Shown here in pieces: positions 20,377 through 30,224 of a stretch of DNA of 64,000 bases. The notes below the pieces were generated by a model, which was not told where the DNA came from, did no database searches, and saw nothing but the letters and a program-made list of their open reading frames with translations. Every line of letters starts with the position of its first letter. The first letter of the stretch is position 1. The stretch comes from Desulfobulbaceae bacterium (lineage in GTDB: Bacteria > Desulfobacterota > Desulfobulbia > Desulfobulbales > SURF-16). The position numbers and the translations under genes were made by a program. Location: positions 68,210 through 132,209 of the forward strand of contig JAHLLM010000005.1 in NCBI GenBank assembly GCA_020444175.1, read 5' to 3'.

Positions 20377-20784
20377 CTAGAATGGTACTTCATCGCCGGG
20401 GCGTGGTTCCGGAGGAGGAGGACCTTCTGAAGACTGGTTGCCGCCGCCGGAAGATGCGCCTCTGGAATCGAGCATTTTCATCTCACGCGCCACGATTTCC
20501 GTTGTATACCTTTTGTTGCCGTCCTTGTCTTCCCATGATCTTGTTTGGATTCGTCCTTCAATGTAAACCTTTGACCCTTTGGAAAGATATTCGCCACAGA
20601 TTTCACCAAGTCTGGCAAAGGCTACAATTTTATGCCATTCTGTCTGTTCCTGCATCTGACCGTCCTGGCCCTTCCATTTTTCCGTTGTGGCTATACTGAA
20701 ATTTGCCACTGCCGTGCCGCTCTGGGTGTAGCGAACTTCGGGATCTCCGCCTAGATTGCCAATGAGAATGGCCTTGTTAATCAT
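20377..20784 (-). CDS. ssb: Single-stranded DNA-binding protein
   Basis: [36 protein letters not shown]-terminal acidic DEVPF tail. Confidence 0.97.
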   Translation of the reverse strand: MINKAILIGNLGGDPEVRYTQSGTAVANFSIATTEKWKGQDGQMQEQTEWHKIVAFARLGEICGEYLSKGSKVYIEGRIQTRSWEDKDGNKRYTTEIVAREMKMLDSRGASSGGGNQSSEGPPPPEPRPGDEVPF

Positions 20785-20945
20785 AAAAATGCTCCTTCAG
20801 ATATTCTTGAGTTTTTAAAACTGGTTCGTTGCTAAATCACAAACCTTGTGAGGCATCTGTAATTGATGGGGATCACGTATTGCGGTCACCATTGGTTTCG
20901 GATTTTAATAGATAGCGGCAAAGACGCAATAAAGAAATAAAAAAA

Positions 20946-22082
20946 TCAGTCCAGCTTTGCCACTGCAGCATCAAGGGCCAGAGGGAGGTTATTTGCCTCA
21001 CCGGCTTCAAAGCCGCATTCCCGCCATATTTCTTCACTTTCCATGCAAAAATAAACACAGGTTGATGGATGTACCCTTTTTCTTAAAAGATGCAGAAGGT
21101 GTTTGTACAGTTCAACCCGCAGACTCCGGAAATACCGATATTTGCCGTCAAGGCCCATGATAAATTCTTCATGGAAAAAACTGGAGTTGGGAAAACGGGT
21201 AAGTGCGGTTGGACGCAAAGCCGGTAAAAATCGTAAGGCTCCAAGGCTGATCCAGGCAATACGATCAGCAGGAACCGTGTTGAACAGTTTGTTTATTGTT
21301 TCAGCATATCCTTCCCGCCAGCCGGGATGAAAAATGATAGGATCGAAATGGAAGGCGAGTTTGTAGCCCCAGTCGGCACATTGAACAGCTGCGGCCAGCC
21401 GCTCGTCAAGGGATGCTGTTCTGAATTCTTCACCTTTCATGATGGTCGGACTGTTCAGTGACCAGGCAATTATTGTTCTTCCGCCATGATCCAGATTTTC
21501 AAGATGCCCGATGGAGACACTTTTGGTTTTGAGCTCAAGAACGCCTTTTTGTTTATCCGCCATATAATGGACCAGGTTTTTGCTCAGCCCGGTAAGAGAA
21601 TCAAGGGCCAGGCTGTCGGTAAACTCGCCGGTGCCGATTCTCCAGAATTGATTTTGGCTGGCAAAGGCCAGGTCGAGTTCGGCGATAAGATCATTAATGT
21701 TGACAAAAAAGGAGAGCCAGGGGTTATTGAGATAGGCCTGCAGAATGCAATAAACGCAGTCCATGGGGCAATTCATGCCGATGTTTAAAACCTGGTAATC
21801 GCAGCAGCAGTATTCCCGCGTGCCAGGACAGGGTTTAAAGAAACTGCCGCGGTTTTCGCAAAGAAAAAGATTCTGTTTGCCCAGGGCAAGACTGCGTGGA
21901 TAAGGCCCGGCGTTTAAGGAGGGCACGGTGCGGTCTTTAATTACCTCAACAGGAATTTCCTTTGCCCGGCCGAGGATTTCTTTGGTATAGGGGAGATCAC
22001 GGCAGCTTTGCGCAACGAAAATTTTTCGGATATGGCTTGCTGGATCATAGGGATGGCGATTATAGTCCTTTTTTTTTAGCAT
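20946..22082 (-). CDS. Spore-photoproduct-lyase-like radical SAM protein
   Basis: NIGMNCPMDCVYCILQAYLN (CxxxCxxC), SplB-family organisation. Confidence 0.82.
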   Translation of the reverse strand: MLKKKDYNRHPYDPASHIRKIFVAQSCRDLPYTKEILGRAKEIPVEVIKDRTVPSLNAGPYPRSLALGKQNLFLCENRGSFFKPCPGTREYCCCDYQVLNIGMNCPMDCVYCILQAYLNNPWLSFFVNINDLIAELDLAFASQNQFWRIGTGEFTDSLALDSLTGLSKNLVHYMADKQKGVLELKTKSVSIGHLENLDHGGRTIIAWSLNSPTIMKGEEFRTASLDERLAAAVQCADWGYKLAFHFDPIIFHPGWREGYAETINKLFNTVPADRIAWISLGALRFLPALRPTALTRFPNSSFFHEEFIMGLDGKYRYFRSLRVELYKHLLHLLRKRVHPSTCVYFCMESEEIWRECGFEAGEANNLPLALDAAVAKLD

Positions 22083-22382
22083 GGCCCACCATACCTCAGA
22101 GGAAAGGACGGGACAAATAATTTTTTTTTCTTCGGGAAGAGAGCCGTCATCGACTGATTAGAAACTGCGGGGAAAAAAGTGTGGAGCGGGATTAAGATAC
22201 ATTTCTCTTCATACCTTGATAAAGTGATAAAAAACATGAAGCTGATCAGGCGGCCTTGCAATGCGGAGAAGCTCCGGACGTGGAGAAATAAGTGGACAGA
22301 CCGCTTTTTTACCTTCAACGGGCAAAAAATATGAAACTTTTCCTCTTTAAAATGACAACATTGACCGGAAAAAGAAATCCTT

Positions 22383-24353
22383 ATGCCTTTTTTTGAAAGT
22401 ACATCCTTTCGCCATAAGGGACAGGACCGTATCCGCTGCCGGCGTGTGTATTTGATACGGGTTTTCCTCTTTTCTTTTCTTTTTCTGAGTCATTTTTTGA
22501 TTCAGCCTGATTTTCTGCGTGCCGCCTCTCTGCCACTCCATGATATTCTCGTCCTCCATTCTTACCATAGCGGGCTATCCTGGACTGAAAGCGTCAATGA
22601 AGGCATTGAGGAGATCCTTCTTGCAAAAGATCGCCAGGATGTTGAACTTCACATCGAATATCTGGACGGTTTGCGTCGGCCGGGAGACAAAAATTTCGAA
22701 CATTTTTTCAGGTATTTAGCTGAAAAATACAGGGACAAGCATTTTGAGGCAGTCATCGGGGTTGACATCATTGCCGTTGATTTTCTCAAGCGTTTTCATT
22801 CTTCGCTTTTTCCGATGATTCCGGTTGTGTATTGCGGGGTGAGTTGCATGGACCCTGCCGGCATGGACGATGAGAACAGGCTTTTTCCCGGAGTTTGCGA
22901 AAAGGTAGATATGGAAGCAACGATCAGGGCAGGGCTGCATCTGTACCCTGATACAAAGGAAGTTGTCATCATAAACGACCATACTGCTGATGGTGTGATT
23001 TATGACCGAATAGCCAGGCAAACAATCAAAGCGTTTCCTGATAGCCTTTCTTTCCAGTTTTGGGATGACCTTACCATGGAAGAGCTGCAGCAAAAAGTAC
23101 AGGCAATTCAGCAAGGGACGCTTGTGCTGCTGCTCAATTTTACCCTTGATAAGGCCGGTGACACCTTTTCGTACGAAAGGAGTCTCGGGCTTATCTCGGC
23201 AAAATGCAAGGTGCCGATTTTTTCCATGTGGCAGTTTTATCTCGGCAACGGCATTCTGGGCGGCATGATGGTTGACGGACCCGCCCAGGGCCGTCAGGTT
23301 GCAAAACTCGTTATTGACATTCTCATGGATGAGCCGGTTGAGAATTTGATGGTTGAGAGGACATCGGCCAACAAGCTTATTTTCGACTACACCAGGATGA
23401 AGCGTTTTGAAATTTCATACAGTGATCTGCCGGAAGGAAGAATTGTTACCGAAGAGCCGCAATCAGTACTCTGGAAATATAAGAAGGTCGGCCTGACTGC
23501 CCTTGGCATAGCACTCGCCCTGGAGGCAACCGTTATTATTCTTTCCGTTGTCACCTATAAGAGTAAGAAGGCTGAACAGGAACTTGAAGTACTTGTCAAC
23601 AAGCGTACCCATGAATTGACCTCAGCCAATGAACAGCTCAAGGCTGAGATCATAGAACGCAAGAAGGTTGAGGAGGCACTTATAGAATCTGAAGAAACTC
23701 TGCATCAACTTTCTGTTAACCTTCTGACAGTTCAGGAAAATGAACGTCGCCGTATTTCGGTTGAGCTGCATGATGAATTGGGACAATCCCTTGCTGCATT
23801 AAAGATGCAGGTTGGTTCATTCCGTAAGCAACTGAACAGAGAGAAGCCTGTCTTGCTTATGGACGGCTGTGACGACTTGCGGGAGAGTATAAATCTAATT
23901 ATTGAAAATGTCAGGAGGCTCTCGCGTGACTTGAGTCCGGTTGCATTGGACGATCTTGGTATTGATGCCGCACTTGAATATTTGATTACCAATTTTGCCA
24001 AACTCCATGAAATCGAAGTTGTGCACTCCCTTGCTGAAATAACGCACCTTTTCTGCCAGGGCGCCCAGCGTCATATTTACAGGATAATTCAGGAATCCTT
24101 AAACAATATCGGCAAGCATGCAAATGCCAGTCATGTAGAAATTCGTATCGAAAAAATGAGAAATCGTATATTTCTCATTGTGAAAGATAATGGAAATGGG
24201 TTTAATGCCGATGAGGTGCAGCGCCGAAAGACTCCGGAAAGCGGCATAGGATTGACTGCTATGGCTGAACGTGTAAGGATTCTGGAAGGACTCCTTGATA
24301 TAGAAAGCGAGGTGGGCAAGGGGACAACCGTTACGGTGAGCCTGCCGGTATAG
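22383..24353 (+). CDS. Sensor histidine kinase: ABC-type substrate-binding-like periplasmic domain, TM, HisKA_3/HATPase
   Basis: ILVLHSYHSGLSWTESVNEGI N-term; ERRRISVELHDELGQSLAALKMQ HisKA_3 H-box. Confidence 0.88.
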   Translation: MPFFESTSFRHKGQDRIRCRRVYLIRVFLFSFLFLSHFLIQPDFLRAASLPLHDILVLHSYHSGLSWTESVNEGIEEILLAKDRQDVELHIEYLDGLRRPGDKNFEHFFRYLAEKYRDKHFEAVIGVDIIAVDFLKRFHSSLFPMIPVVYCGVSCMDPAGMDDENRLFPGVCEKVDMEATIRAGLHLYPDTKEVVIINDHTADGVIYDRIARQTIKAFPDSLSFQFWDDLTMEELQQKVQAIQQGTLVLLLNFTLDKAGDTFSYERSLGLISAKCKVPIFSMWQFYLGNGILGGMMVDGPAQGRQVAKLVIDILMDEPVENLMVERTSANKLIFDYTRMKRFEISYSDLPEGRIVTEEPQSVLWKYKKVGLTALGIALALEATVIILSVVTYKSKKAEQELEVLVNKRTHELTSANEQLKAEIIERKKVEEALIESEETLHQLSVNLLTVQENERRRISVELHDELGQSLAALKMQVGSFRKQLNREKPVLLMDGCDDLRESINLIIENVRRLSRDLSPVALDDLGIDAALEYLITNFAKLHEIEVVHSLAEITHLFCQGAQRHIYRIIQESLNNIGKHANASHVEIRIEKMRNRIFLIVKDNGNGFNADEVQRRKTPESGIGLTAMAERVRILEGLLDIESEVGKGTTVTVSLPV

Positions 24354-24523
24354 TGGCATTAAGACGAGAAGATCGATTTACATCTTTTCTTCGTGCTCTC
24401 TGTGTGCATCGTGGTGTATTATTGTACGTTGGTTTTATTAGAGAGGCCGGGTCTTGGTTTCGGTTGTGTTGTTGAATAGTTGCTGAAGTTGATGTTAACG
24501 GTTTACAGTTTTAGAGGGGAATT

Positions 24524-25180
24524 ATGGAAATTCATCGTGTTTTGCTTGCAGATGATCACGTGTTGATCCGTCACGGAATTCAGAAAATTATTGAATCAGA
24601 GCCGTCCCTGGAGGTTATAGGCCAGGTAGGTGATGGTCTGGAACTCCTGAATCTGATGAAGGAGGTGACACCGGATATAGTTCTGCTTGACATTTCCATG
24701 CCTAACCTTCGAGGGATTGAGGCAATTGGTGAAGCCAAAAAAATCTGTCCCAATGTGAAAATTGTTATACTGACAATGCATAAGAGTAAACAGTATCTCT
24801 GCCATGCCATAGCTGCCGGGGCTGACGGCTATGTTTTGAAAGAGGATTCTGACAGCGAGCTGTTAACTGCAATTAACCAGGTGCTGAAAGGCGAGGTCTT
24901 TATTTCGCCGGTGCTGTCAAAAGAATTTTCGCACTCGGATGTTGATTCGTGCCGGAAAAAGAAAGAGTTCCCATCTGACTCCCTGACTCCCCGCGAACGG
25001 CAGGTGCTTAAAATGGTTGCCGAAGGGAGAACCAGCAGGGATATTGCCGAGCTCTTGTCAATCAGTACGCGCACGGTTGAACATCATCGCGCTAATCTTT
25101 TAAAGAAATTGAACATCAATAACACCGCCGATCTGATAAAATATGCCATTGATATGGGCTATATCCTTCCTAACCCGTAA
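24524..25180 (+). CDS. NarL/FixJ-family response regulator, partner of upstream kinase
   Basis: VLLADDHVLIRHGIQKI receiver; LTPRERQVLKMVAEGRTSRDIAELLSISTRTVEHHRANLLKKL HTH_LuxR. Confidence 0.93.
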   Translation: MEIHRVLLADDHVLIRHGIQKIIESEPSLEVIGQVGDGLELLNLMKEVTPDIVLLDISMPNLRGIEAIGEAKKICPNVKIVILTMHKSKQYLCHAIAAGADGYVLKEDSDSELLTAINQVLKGEVFISPVLSKEFSHSDVDSCRKKKEFPSDSLTPRERQVLKMVAEGRTSRDIAELLSISTRTVEHHRANLLKKLNINNTADLIKYAIDMGYILPNP

Positions 25181-25441
25181 TGGGTCGGACTTTGTTCTCA
25201 AATGGGGTAATTTCCACGTCAAGAGGGCATACATAACAAAGCCGTCATAATTTCTTCCTCGTCAATTTTTCAGATTCGTGATTCCCTGCATGGGATTCGT
25301 AATTTTGTTGTCTGAAATCCGGCTTCAGAAGGGGGAAATTTCCATCTCTTTTTAATGCGGGAAAAAAATCTGTAGCTATCTCCTTGATTTAAAAAAAACT
25401 CTTAAAAAGTAGATTTTCAGAGTAATTAAATTCTTTGACTT

Positions 25442-25489
25442 CTGCTTTATCTTGTGCTTTGATCTCTCTGGGTACACAATATTATGTAT
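25442..25489. promoter_or_regulatory. Candidate tandem NrdR boxes upstream of class II RNR
   Basis: 25474-25489 ACACAATATTATGTAT (13/16 to recalled ACACWATATATWGTGT); weaker 25442-25457 (10/16), 32 bp apart. Confidence 0.4.
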
Positions 25490-25598
25490 GCCTTTTGTCT
25501 TTTGGGGGATTGTGTAGTCAGGGATATAATCTTTTTGATGAATGATCTTTTTGTGCAAAATTTGTTGCCGGTACATCCGGGTTTGAGGAGTATTTTTT

Positions 25599-27851
25599 AT
25601 GGGAAGAAAAATGGAGCTAGGAGAAATGAAAATTCCAGCCGGTGCCACAAAACCGATATTTGCTGATAATGCCCTGTCCGTACTTGAACGCCGTTATTTG
25701 ATGAAGGATCAGGAGGGAAATGTTGTTGAAACGCCTGCCGAGATGCTTTGGCGAGTGGCCCGTTCAATTGCTGTGGCGGACTCAATATATGACCAGCACG
25801 CTGATATTGAAGAGCTGGCATTATCTTTTTATGAAATGATGGCTGCCAGGGATTTTATGCCCAACTCTCCTACCTTGATGAATGCCGGGCGTGAGCTTGG
25901 TCAGCTTTCCGCCTGTTTTGTCCTGCCCGTTGAAGACACGATGGAAAGCATTTTCGAGGCAGTGAAGCAAACGGCGCTCATTCATAAAAGTGGAGGAGGC
26001 ACCGGCTTCTCATTTTCACGAATCCGTCCCCATCATGATCTGGTTCACTCCACCCGTGGCGTTTCAAGTGGTCCACTGTCATTTATGTCTGTATTTGACT
26101 GCGCAACCGAGACCATTAAACAGGGTGGCACCAGAAGGGGAGCCAATATGGCCATGCTCCAGGTTGACCATCCCGATATTATGGATTTTATCAAGATAAA
26201 ATCCGACCTTTCCGTTCTCAACAATTTTAACATTTCCGTGGCAGTAACCGATTCCTTCATGGCAGCCGTGGAAAATGATGATGAATATGATCTGATTAAT
26301 CCGCGTAACAATGAGCCTGTAAAACGTCAGAGCGCTGTCAAGGTTTTCCGCCAGATTGTCAAGCAGGCCTGGTACTCCGGTGAACCCGGCATTGTTTTTA
26401 TTGATCGGATGAATGAGGGCAATCCTACCCCTGAAGTCGGTCTTTTCGAGAGCACCAATCCCTGCGGAGAGCAGCCGCTTCTCCCCCATGAGTCCTGCAA
26501 CCTGGGATCGATCAATCTGTCTCATATGGTTGAAGACGGTGAAATCAACTACACAAAACTTGGAGATACCGTAGCTAAGGCAGTTCATTTCCTTGATAAC
26601 GTTGTTGATGTCAATCGCTATCCGTTGCCTGAAATTGAGGAAAAAACCAAGCAGAACCGCAAGATCGGCCTTGGTGTCATGGGTTTTGCCGATATGCTGC
26701 TTAAACTTGGCATTCCGTATTCATCTCCTGAGGCTGTGGAAACAGCCGAAAAAGTAATGAAGTTTTTTGACACGTCCGCCTTTAAGGCATCCAGTCGCCT
26801 GGGTGCTGAAAGAGGATCGTTTCCGAATTTTGATAAAAGTATTTACGGGAAGAGCCCGGATGTTCCGGTCAGAAATGCCACCAGAACAACCATTGCCCCC
26901 ACCGGGACCATAAGCATTATTGGCGGCTGCTCCAGTGGCGTTGAGCCGTTATTCGCTGTGTCCTATGTGCGCCGTGTAATGGACAATGATGAATTTTTTG
27001 AGGTGAATCCTGTTTTTGAGGAAGTCGCTCTGGCAAATGGTTTTTATTCCGCCGAGCTTCTTAAAAAGATTTCCCACAGCGGCAGCGTGCAGGGCATTGA
27101 GGATATTCCGCAGAAATTCCGGCGTGTTTTTGAAACAGCCCACGACATCAGCCCGAGAAATCATATTAATATCCAGGCAGCTTTTCAGAAAAGTACCAAT
27201 AATGCGGTAAGCAAGACCATTAATTTCAGCCAATCAGCCACGGTTGACGACGTCAAAGAGACTTTTTTGCTCGCCTATAAATTACGCTGCAAAGGGGTGA
27301 CCATTTACCGTGACGGCTGCCGCGACAATCAGGTACTCAGCATCGGCAAAACCGATAAAAAGAAAGCTGTAACCGGAGAAGGGCGTCGACCTGTTAAAAA
27401 AGACCGGCCAAGGAGTCTCAGTGGTTCGACATACCAGATGACCACCGGCTGCGGTCCCATGTATGTAACCATTAATGAAGACGATAAACAGCTTTTTGAG
27501 CTTTTCAATACCGTAGGCAAGGCGGGTGGCTGTGCTGCAAGTCAGTGTGAAGCCATCGGGCGTCTGGTGTCCCTGGCCTGGAGGAGCGGTATGAATCCCG
27601 AGCCGATCGTCAAGCAACTTATTGGAATCAGCTGCCATAAGCCTGCCGGATTCGGAAAAAATAAGGTTGTTTCCTGTGCTGATGCCATTGCCCAGGCAAT
27701 CAGGCAGCATCTGGAAAAGGCGAACGGTTGCCGGGATGAAAGCCTGTCCGAGCAAAATATGTTCGGTGCCTGCCCTGAGTGCGGTGGTGTGGTGGAGCAT
27801 GAGGGCGGTTGCTGTGTCTGCCATTCGTGCGGATATTCCGAATGCGCCTGA
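25599..27851 (+). CDS. nrdJ: Adenosylcobalamin-dependent ribonucleoside-diphosphate reductase (class II)
   Basis: DFMPNSPTLMNAGRELGQLSACFVLPVEDTMESIF, GGGTGFSFSRIRP, NPCGEQPLLPHESCNLGSINL; C-terminal Cys cluster CPECGG...CHSCGYSEC. Confidence 0.95.
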   Translation: MGRKMELGEMKIPAGATKPIFADNALSVLERRYLMKDQEGNVVETPAEMLWRVARSIAVADSIYDQHADIEELALSFYEMMAARDFMPNSPTLMNAGRELGQLSACFVLPVEDTMESIFEAVKQTALIHKSGGGTGFSFSRIRPHHDLVHSTRGVSSGPLSFMSVFDCATETIKQGGTRRGANMAMLQVDHPDIMDFIKIKSDLSVLNNFNISVAVTDSFMAAVENDDEYDLINPRNNEPVKRQSAVKVFRQIVKQAWYSGEPGIVFIDRMNEGNPTPEVGLFESTNPCGEQPLLPHESCNLGSINLSHMVEDGEINYTKLGDTVAKAVHFLDNVVDVNRYPLPEIEEKTKQNRKIGLGVMGFADMLLKLGIPYSSPEAVETAEKVMKFFDTSAFKASSRLGAERGSFPNFDKSIYGKSPDVPVRNATRTTIAPTGTISIIGGCSSGVEPLFAVSYVRRVMDNDEFFEVNPVFEEVALANGFYSAELLKKISHSGSVQGIEDIPQKFRRVFETAHDISPRNHINIQAAFQKSTNNAVSKTINFSQSATVDDVKETFLLAYKLRCKGVTIYRDGCRDNQVLSIGKTDKKKAVTGEGRRPVKKDRPRSLSGSTYQMTTGCGPMYVTINEDDKQLFELFNTVGKAGGCAASQCEAIGRLVSLAWRSGMNPEPIVKQLIGISCHKPAGFGKNKVVSCADAIAQAIRQHLEKANGCRDESLSEQNMFGACPECGGVVEHEGGCCVCHSCGYSECA

Positions 27852-27891
27852 TCTGCTCTTTCAGATGACTCTTTTTTGCAAGGATAAAATG

Positions 27892-27953
27892 AGGCGACTC
27901 GAAGCAGAGCAGTGAGAACGGCTGACTAGCCGGCCCGAAAGGGCGAGTCGCCT
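27892..27953. repeat. Hairpin-forming intergenic element, 10-bp arms AGGCGACTCG/CGAGTCGCCT
   Basis: Arms 27892-27901 and 27944-27953. Confidence 0.7.
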
Positions 27954-28346
27954 GCGACGAGTAGAAAGCGCAGTTTACATGGAGTAAATGGGTATTTCGG
28001 AGTCTCACACTCTGTTCGCTTACCTGAGCTGAATGGTGACACCGTATCCGCAGAGAGTGAACAAAGGGAGACTACTTCGGGCGCAGTAGTTTTTCAACAG
28101 CCTGATAGAGGTGAGAAAAGGTACCTTTTGCCACCTGGCGCGGAAGGCCAGGTCTGCATCGCTTTCTGTGAAATCGATGCCTGTTTTGTTTCCTGGGGAG
28201 GGCATTGGGTGAATGGTAGTATTTTACAGTTTGATTTTTTTTTAATATACTCTGTAAAGAGTCAGGCGAGATAGTTTATAAGCCTCTGGACAGTTTTCCG
28301 GAATAACTCTCGGTGTACTTCAAAAAAAGCCATTAAACATGACCCT

Positions 28347-29255
28347 ATGCTCCAGGATATAAAATTGATGAAAAACCATAATGTAAAGATCCTTGTGGTT
28401 GATGATGATCAGTTGGTTCTTGATGCTTTGAGTATGCTTGTGGCCTCATTTGGTTACAAGTGTGCCATTGCTGCAAATGGACTTGAGGCCATTGACAAAC
28501 TGAAAGTGGATGATTTTGACATTGTTGTTACTGATGTGGTCATGCCTGGAATGGACGGGCTGGAGCTTCTGAAATATATCAAGGAACATTATACCGGCAC
28601 TGATGTGATCGTGGCCACCGGTTATACGGACAAATCGAGCTATGCTGATGTTATTCATGCCGGGGCCATCGATTTTATCAAAAAACCCTTTGAGCGGGAC
28701 GAGCTGGAGGCAAAACTGAGTCGGGTTGAGAGAGAGCGTTTGATGGTGCGCAAGCTTGAAAAGCTTTCAATGTGCGATTCTCTCACCGGACTTTTCAATC
28801 GACGCTCTTTTGATCTGAAATTGGGTGAAGAGGTGCAGCGTGCCTATCGCCAGGATTATCAAGTGTATCTTGCCATGCTTGATATCGATAACTTCAAGGG
28901 CTACAATGATAGTTTTGGCCATCCTGCCGGGGACAAGGTTTTGAATGCCGTTGGTATGATTTTGAATGACTGCACCCGGCATAACGTTGATTTTACTTTC
29001 CGCTATGGCGGTGACGAGTTTGCTGCTATTCTCACGCAGACCTCCATTGAGCAGGCTGAAAAGATTATGCACCGGGTGCTCGCCTGCTACATGCAGGCCG
29101 GTTTTGAAGGAACCAGCCTGAGCGCCGGCCTGGTCGCCTGTAAACGTAACGAGGATTTGCCCTGGATTGAGAATGCCGCTGAGATGATTGAACGTGCCGA
29201 TAAGGCACTCTATGAGGCCAAAAACAAAGGCAAAAACAAGGTAGTTGTCAAATAA
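28347..29255 (+). CDS. Response regulator diguanylate cyclase (REC-GGDEF)
   Basis: ILVVDDDQLVLDAL receiver; CDSLTGLFNRRSFD and FRYGGDEFAAIL (intact GGDEF). Confidence 0.95.
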   Translation: MLQDIKLMKNHNVKILVVDDDQLVLDALSMLVASFGYKCAIAANGLEAIDKLKVDDFDIVVTDVVMPGMDGLELLKYIKEHYTGTDVIVATGYTDKSSYADVIHAGAIDFIKKPFERDELEAKLSRVERERLMVRKLEKLSMCDSLTGLFNRRSFDLKLGEEVQRAYRQDYQVYLAMLDIDNFKGYNDSFGHPAGDKVLNAVGMILNDCTRHNVDFTFRYGGDEFAAILTQTSIEQAEKIMHRVLACYMQAGFEGTSLSAGLVACKRNEDLPWIENAAEMIERADKALYEAKNKGKNKVVVK

Positions 29256-29366
29256 CTCGGCCCGCCGTCCGGCGACCGACCGATTCGTTCTTTTCCCCAA
29301 GTAATCTCTTCTGTTGTTTTATGACTGATCCCCCTTTTTTTTTATTGCAAAATTTCTTTAGTTCGC

Positions 29367-29390
29367 TAGTATGACCACCTGGTCATACTA
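29367..29390. promoter_or_regulatory. Palindromic operator TAGTATGACCA-CC-TGGTCATACTA abutting tetR start codon
   Basis: 11-bp perfect inverted repeat, 2-bp spacer; last base is the A of the ATG. Confidence 0.85.
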
Positions 29391-30058
29391 TGGGCGATTC
29401 TCTTTCTTTACCTCGACATACATTTAATAATCTGCCTGCCGAGAAGCGGGACAAGATTGTTGGGGCTGCGATGCGGGAGTTTTCTCGCCAGGGATATCAG
29501 AAGGCGAGCATTAATACTATTGTCAAAGCCGCTGGTATCTCAAAGGGATCCCTGTATCAATATTTTGACAATAAGGAAGCGCTTTTCTTTTTTATATTTG
29601 ACAGTTTTACCGAGCTTGTCAAAAAAACAGTCAAACAGGTTAACAAGCAGGAAAAGGAATTTTTCGGACAGGTCAGGTATGTATTGCAGGCCGGAATAGA
29701 ATTTATTGACCAGTATCCGGAGTATTTCCAGATTTATCTGAAAGTGCTTTTTGAGCAGGATATCCCCCACAGGGAAAAGCTGCTTGCCCAGGTCCGGCTT
29801 TTCTCCAGGGAGTATTTTGGTCCGCTTTGCGCCCGGGCACAGAAGCAGCAAGCCATCAGGCAGGATATCCCTCTTGAGGTTGTTATTTTCATCCTGGATG
29901 CAACACTGGATCGTTTTCTGCAAAGTTACGCGCGCAGTTATCTCGATTGCGGACTTGATCTTACTCGAAAGAAGAGAGAGGAACTTTTCGCTGTGGTCGA
30001 TATGATTCTTCAGGTGTTGCAGGAAGGACTGAAAGAACGAGTTAAAATTGATAATTGA
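29390..30058 (+). CDS. TetR/AcrR-family regulator
   Basis: KRDKIVGAAMREFSRQGYQKASINTIVKAAGISKGSLYQYFDNKEALFFFIFD. Confidence 0.95.
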   Translation: MGDSLSLPRHTFNNLPAEKRDKIVGAAMREFSRQGYQKASINTIVKAAGISKGSLYQYFDNKEALFFFIFDSFTELVKKTVKQVNKQEKEFFGQVRYVLQAGIEFIDQYPEYFQIYLKVLFEQDIPHREKLLAQVRLFSREYFGPLCARAQKQQAIRQDIPLEVVIFILDATLDRFLQSYARSYLDCGLDLTRKKREELFAVVDMILQVLQEGLKERVKIDN

Positions 30059-30163
30059 TAATGGCAGATTATGGTGTTTCAGGCCGTTGAATTGTGTCTG
30101 TCTTGCAAAAAGTCGAAAACGCAGCCGGAGCAATACACTCAAGCAACAACTTAAGAAATCCTG

Positions 30164-30201
30164 AACCTGGTGAAATCGTATTTTGCCGATTTCACCAGGT
30201 T
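30164..30201. promoter_or_regulatory. 15-bp perfect stem-loop in tetR-mqnE spacer
   Basis: AACCTGGTGAAATCG (30164-30178) / CGATTTCACCAGGTT (30187-30201), 8-nt loop. Confidence 0.8.
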
Positions 30202-30224
30202 TGAATAAGAATTGGAGACTACCC

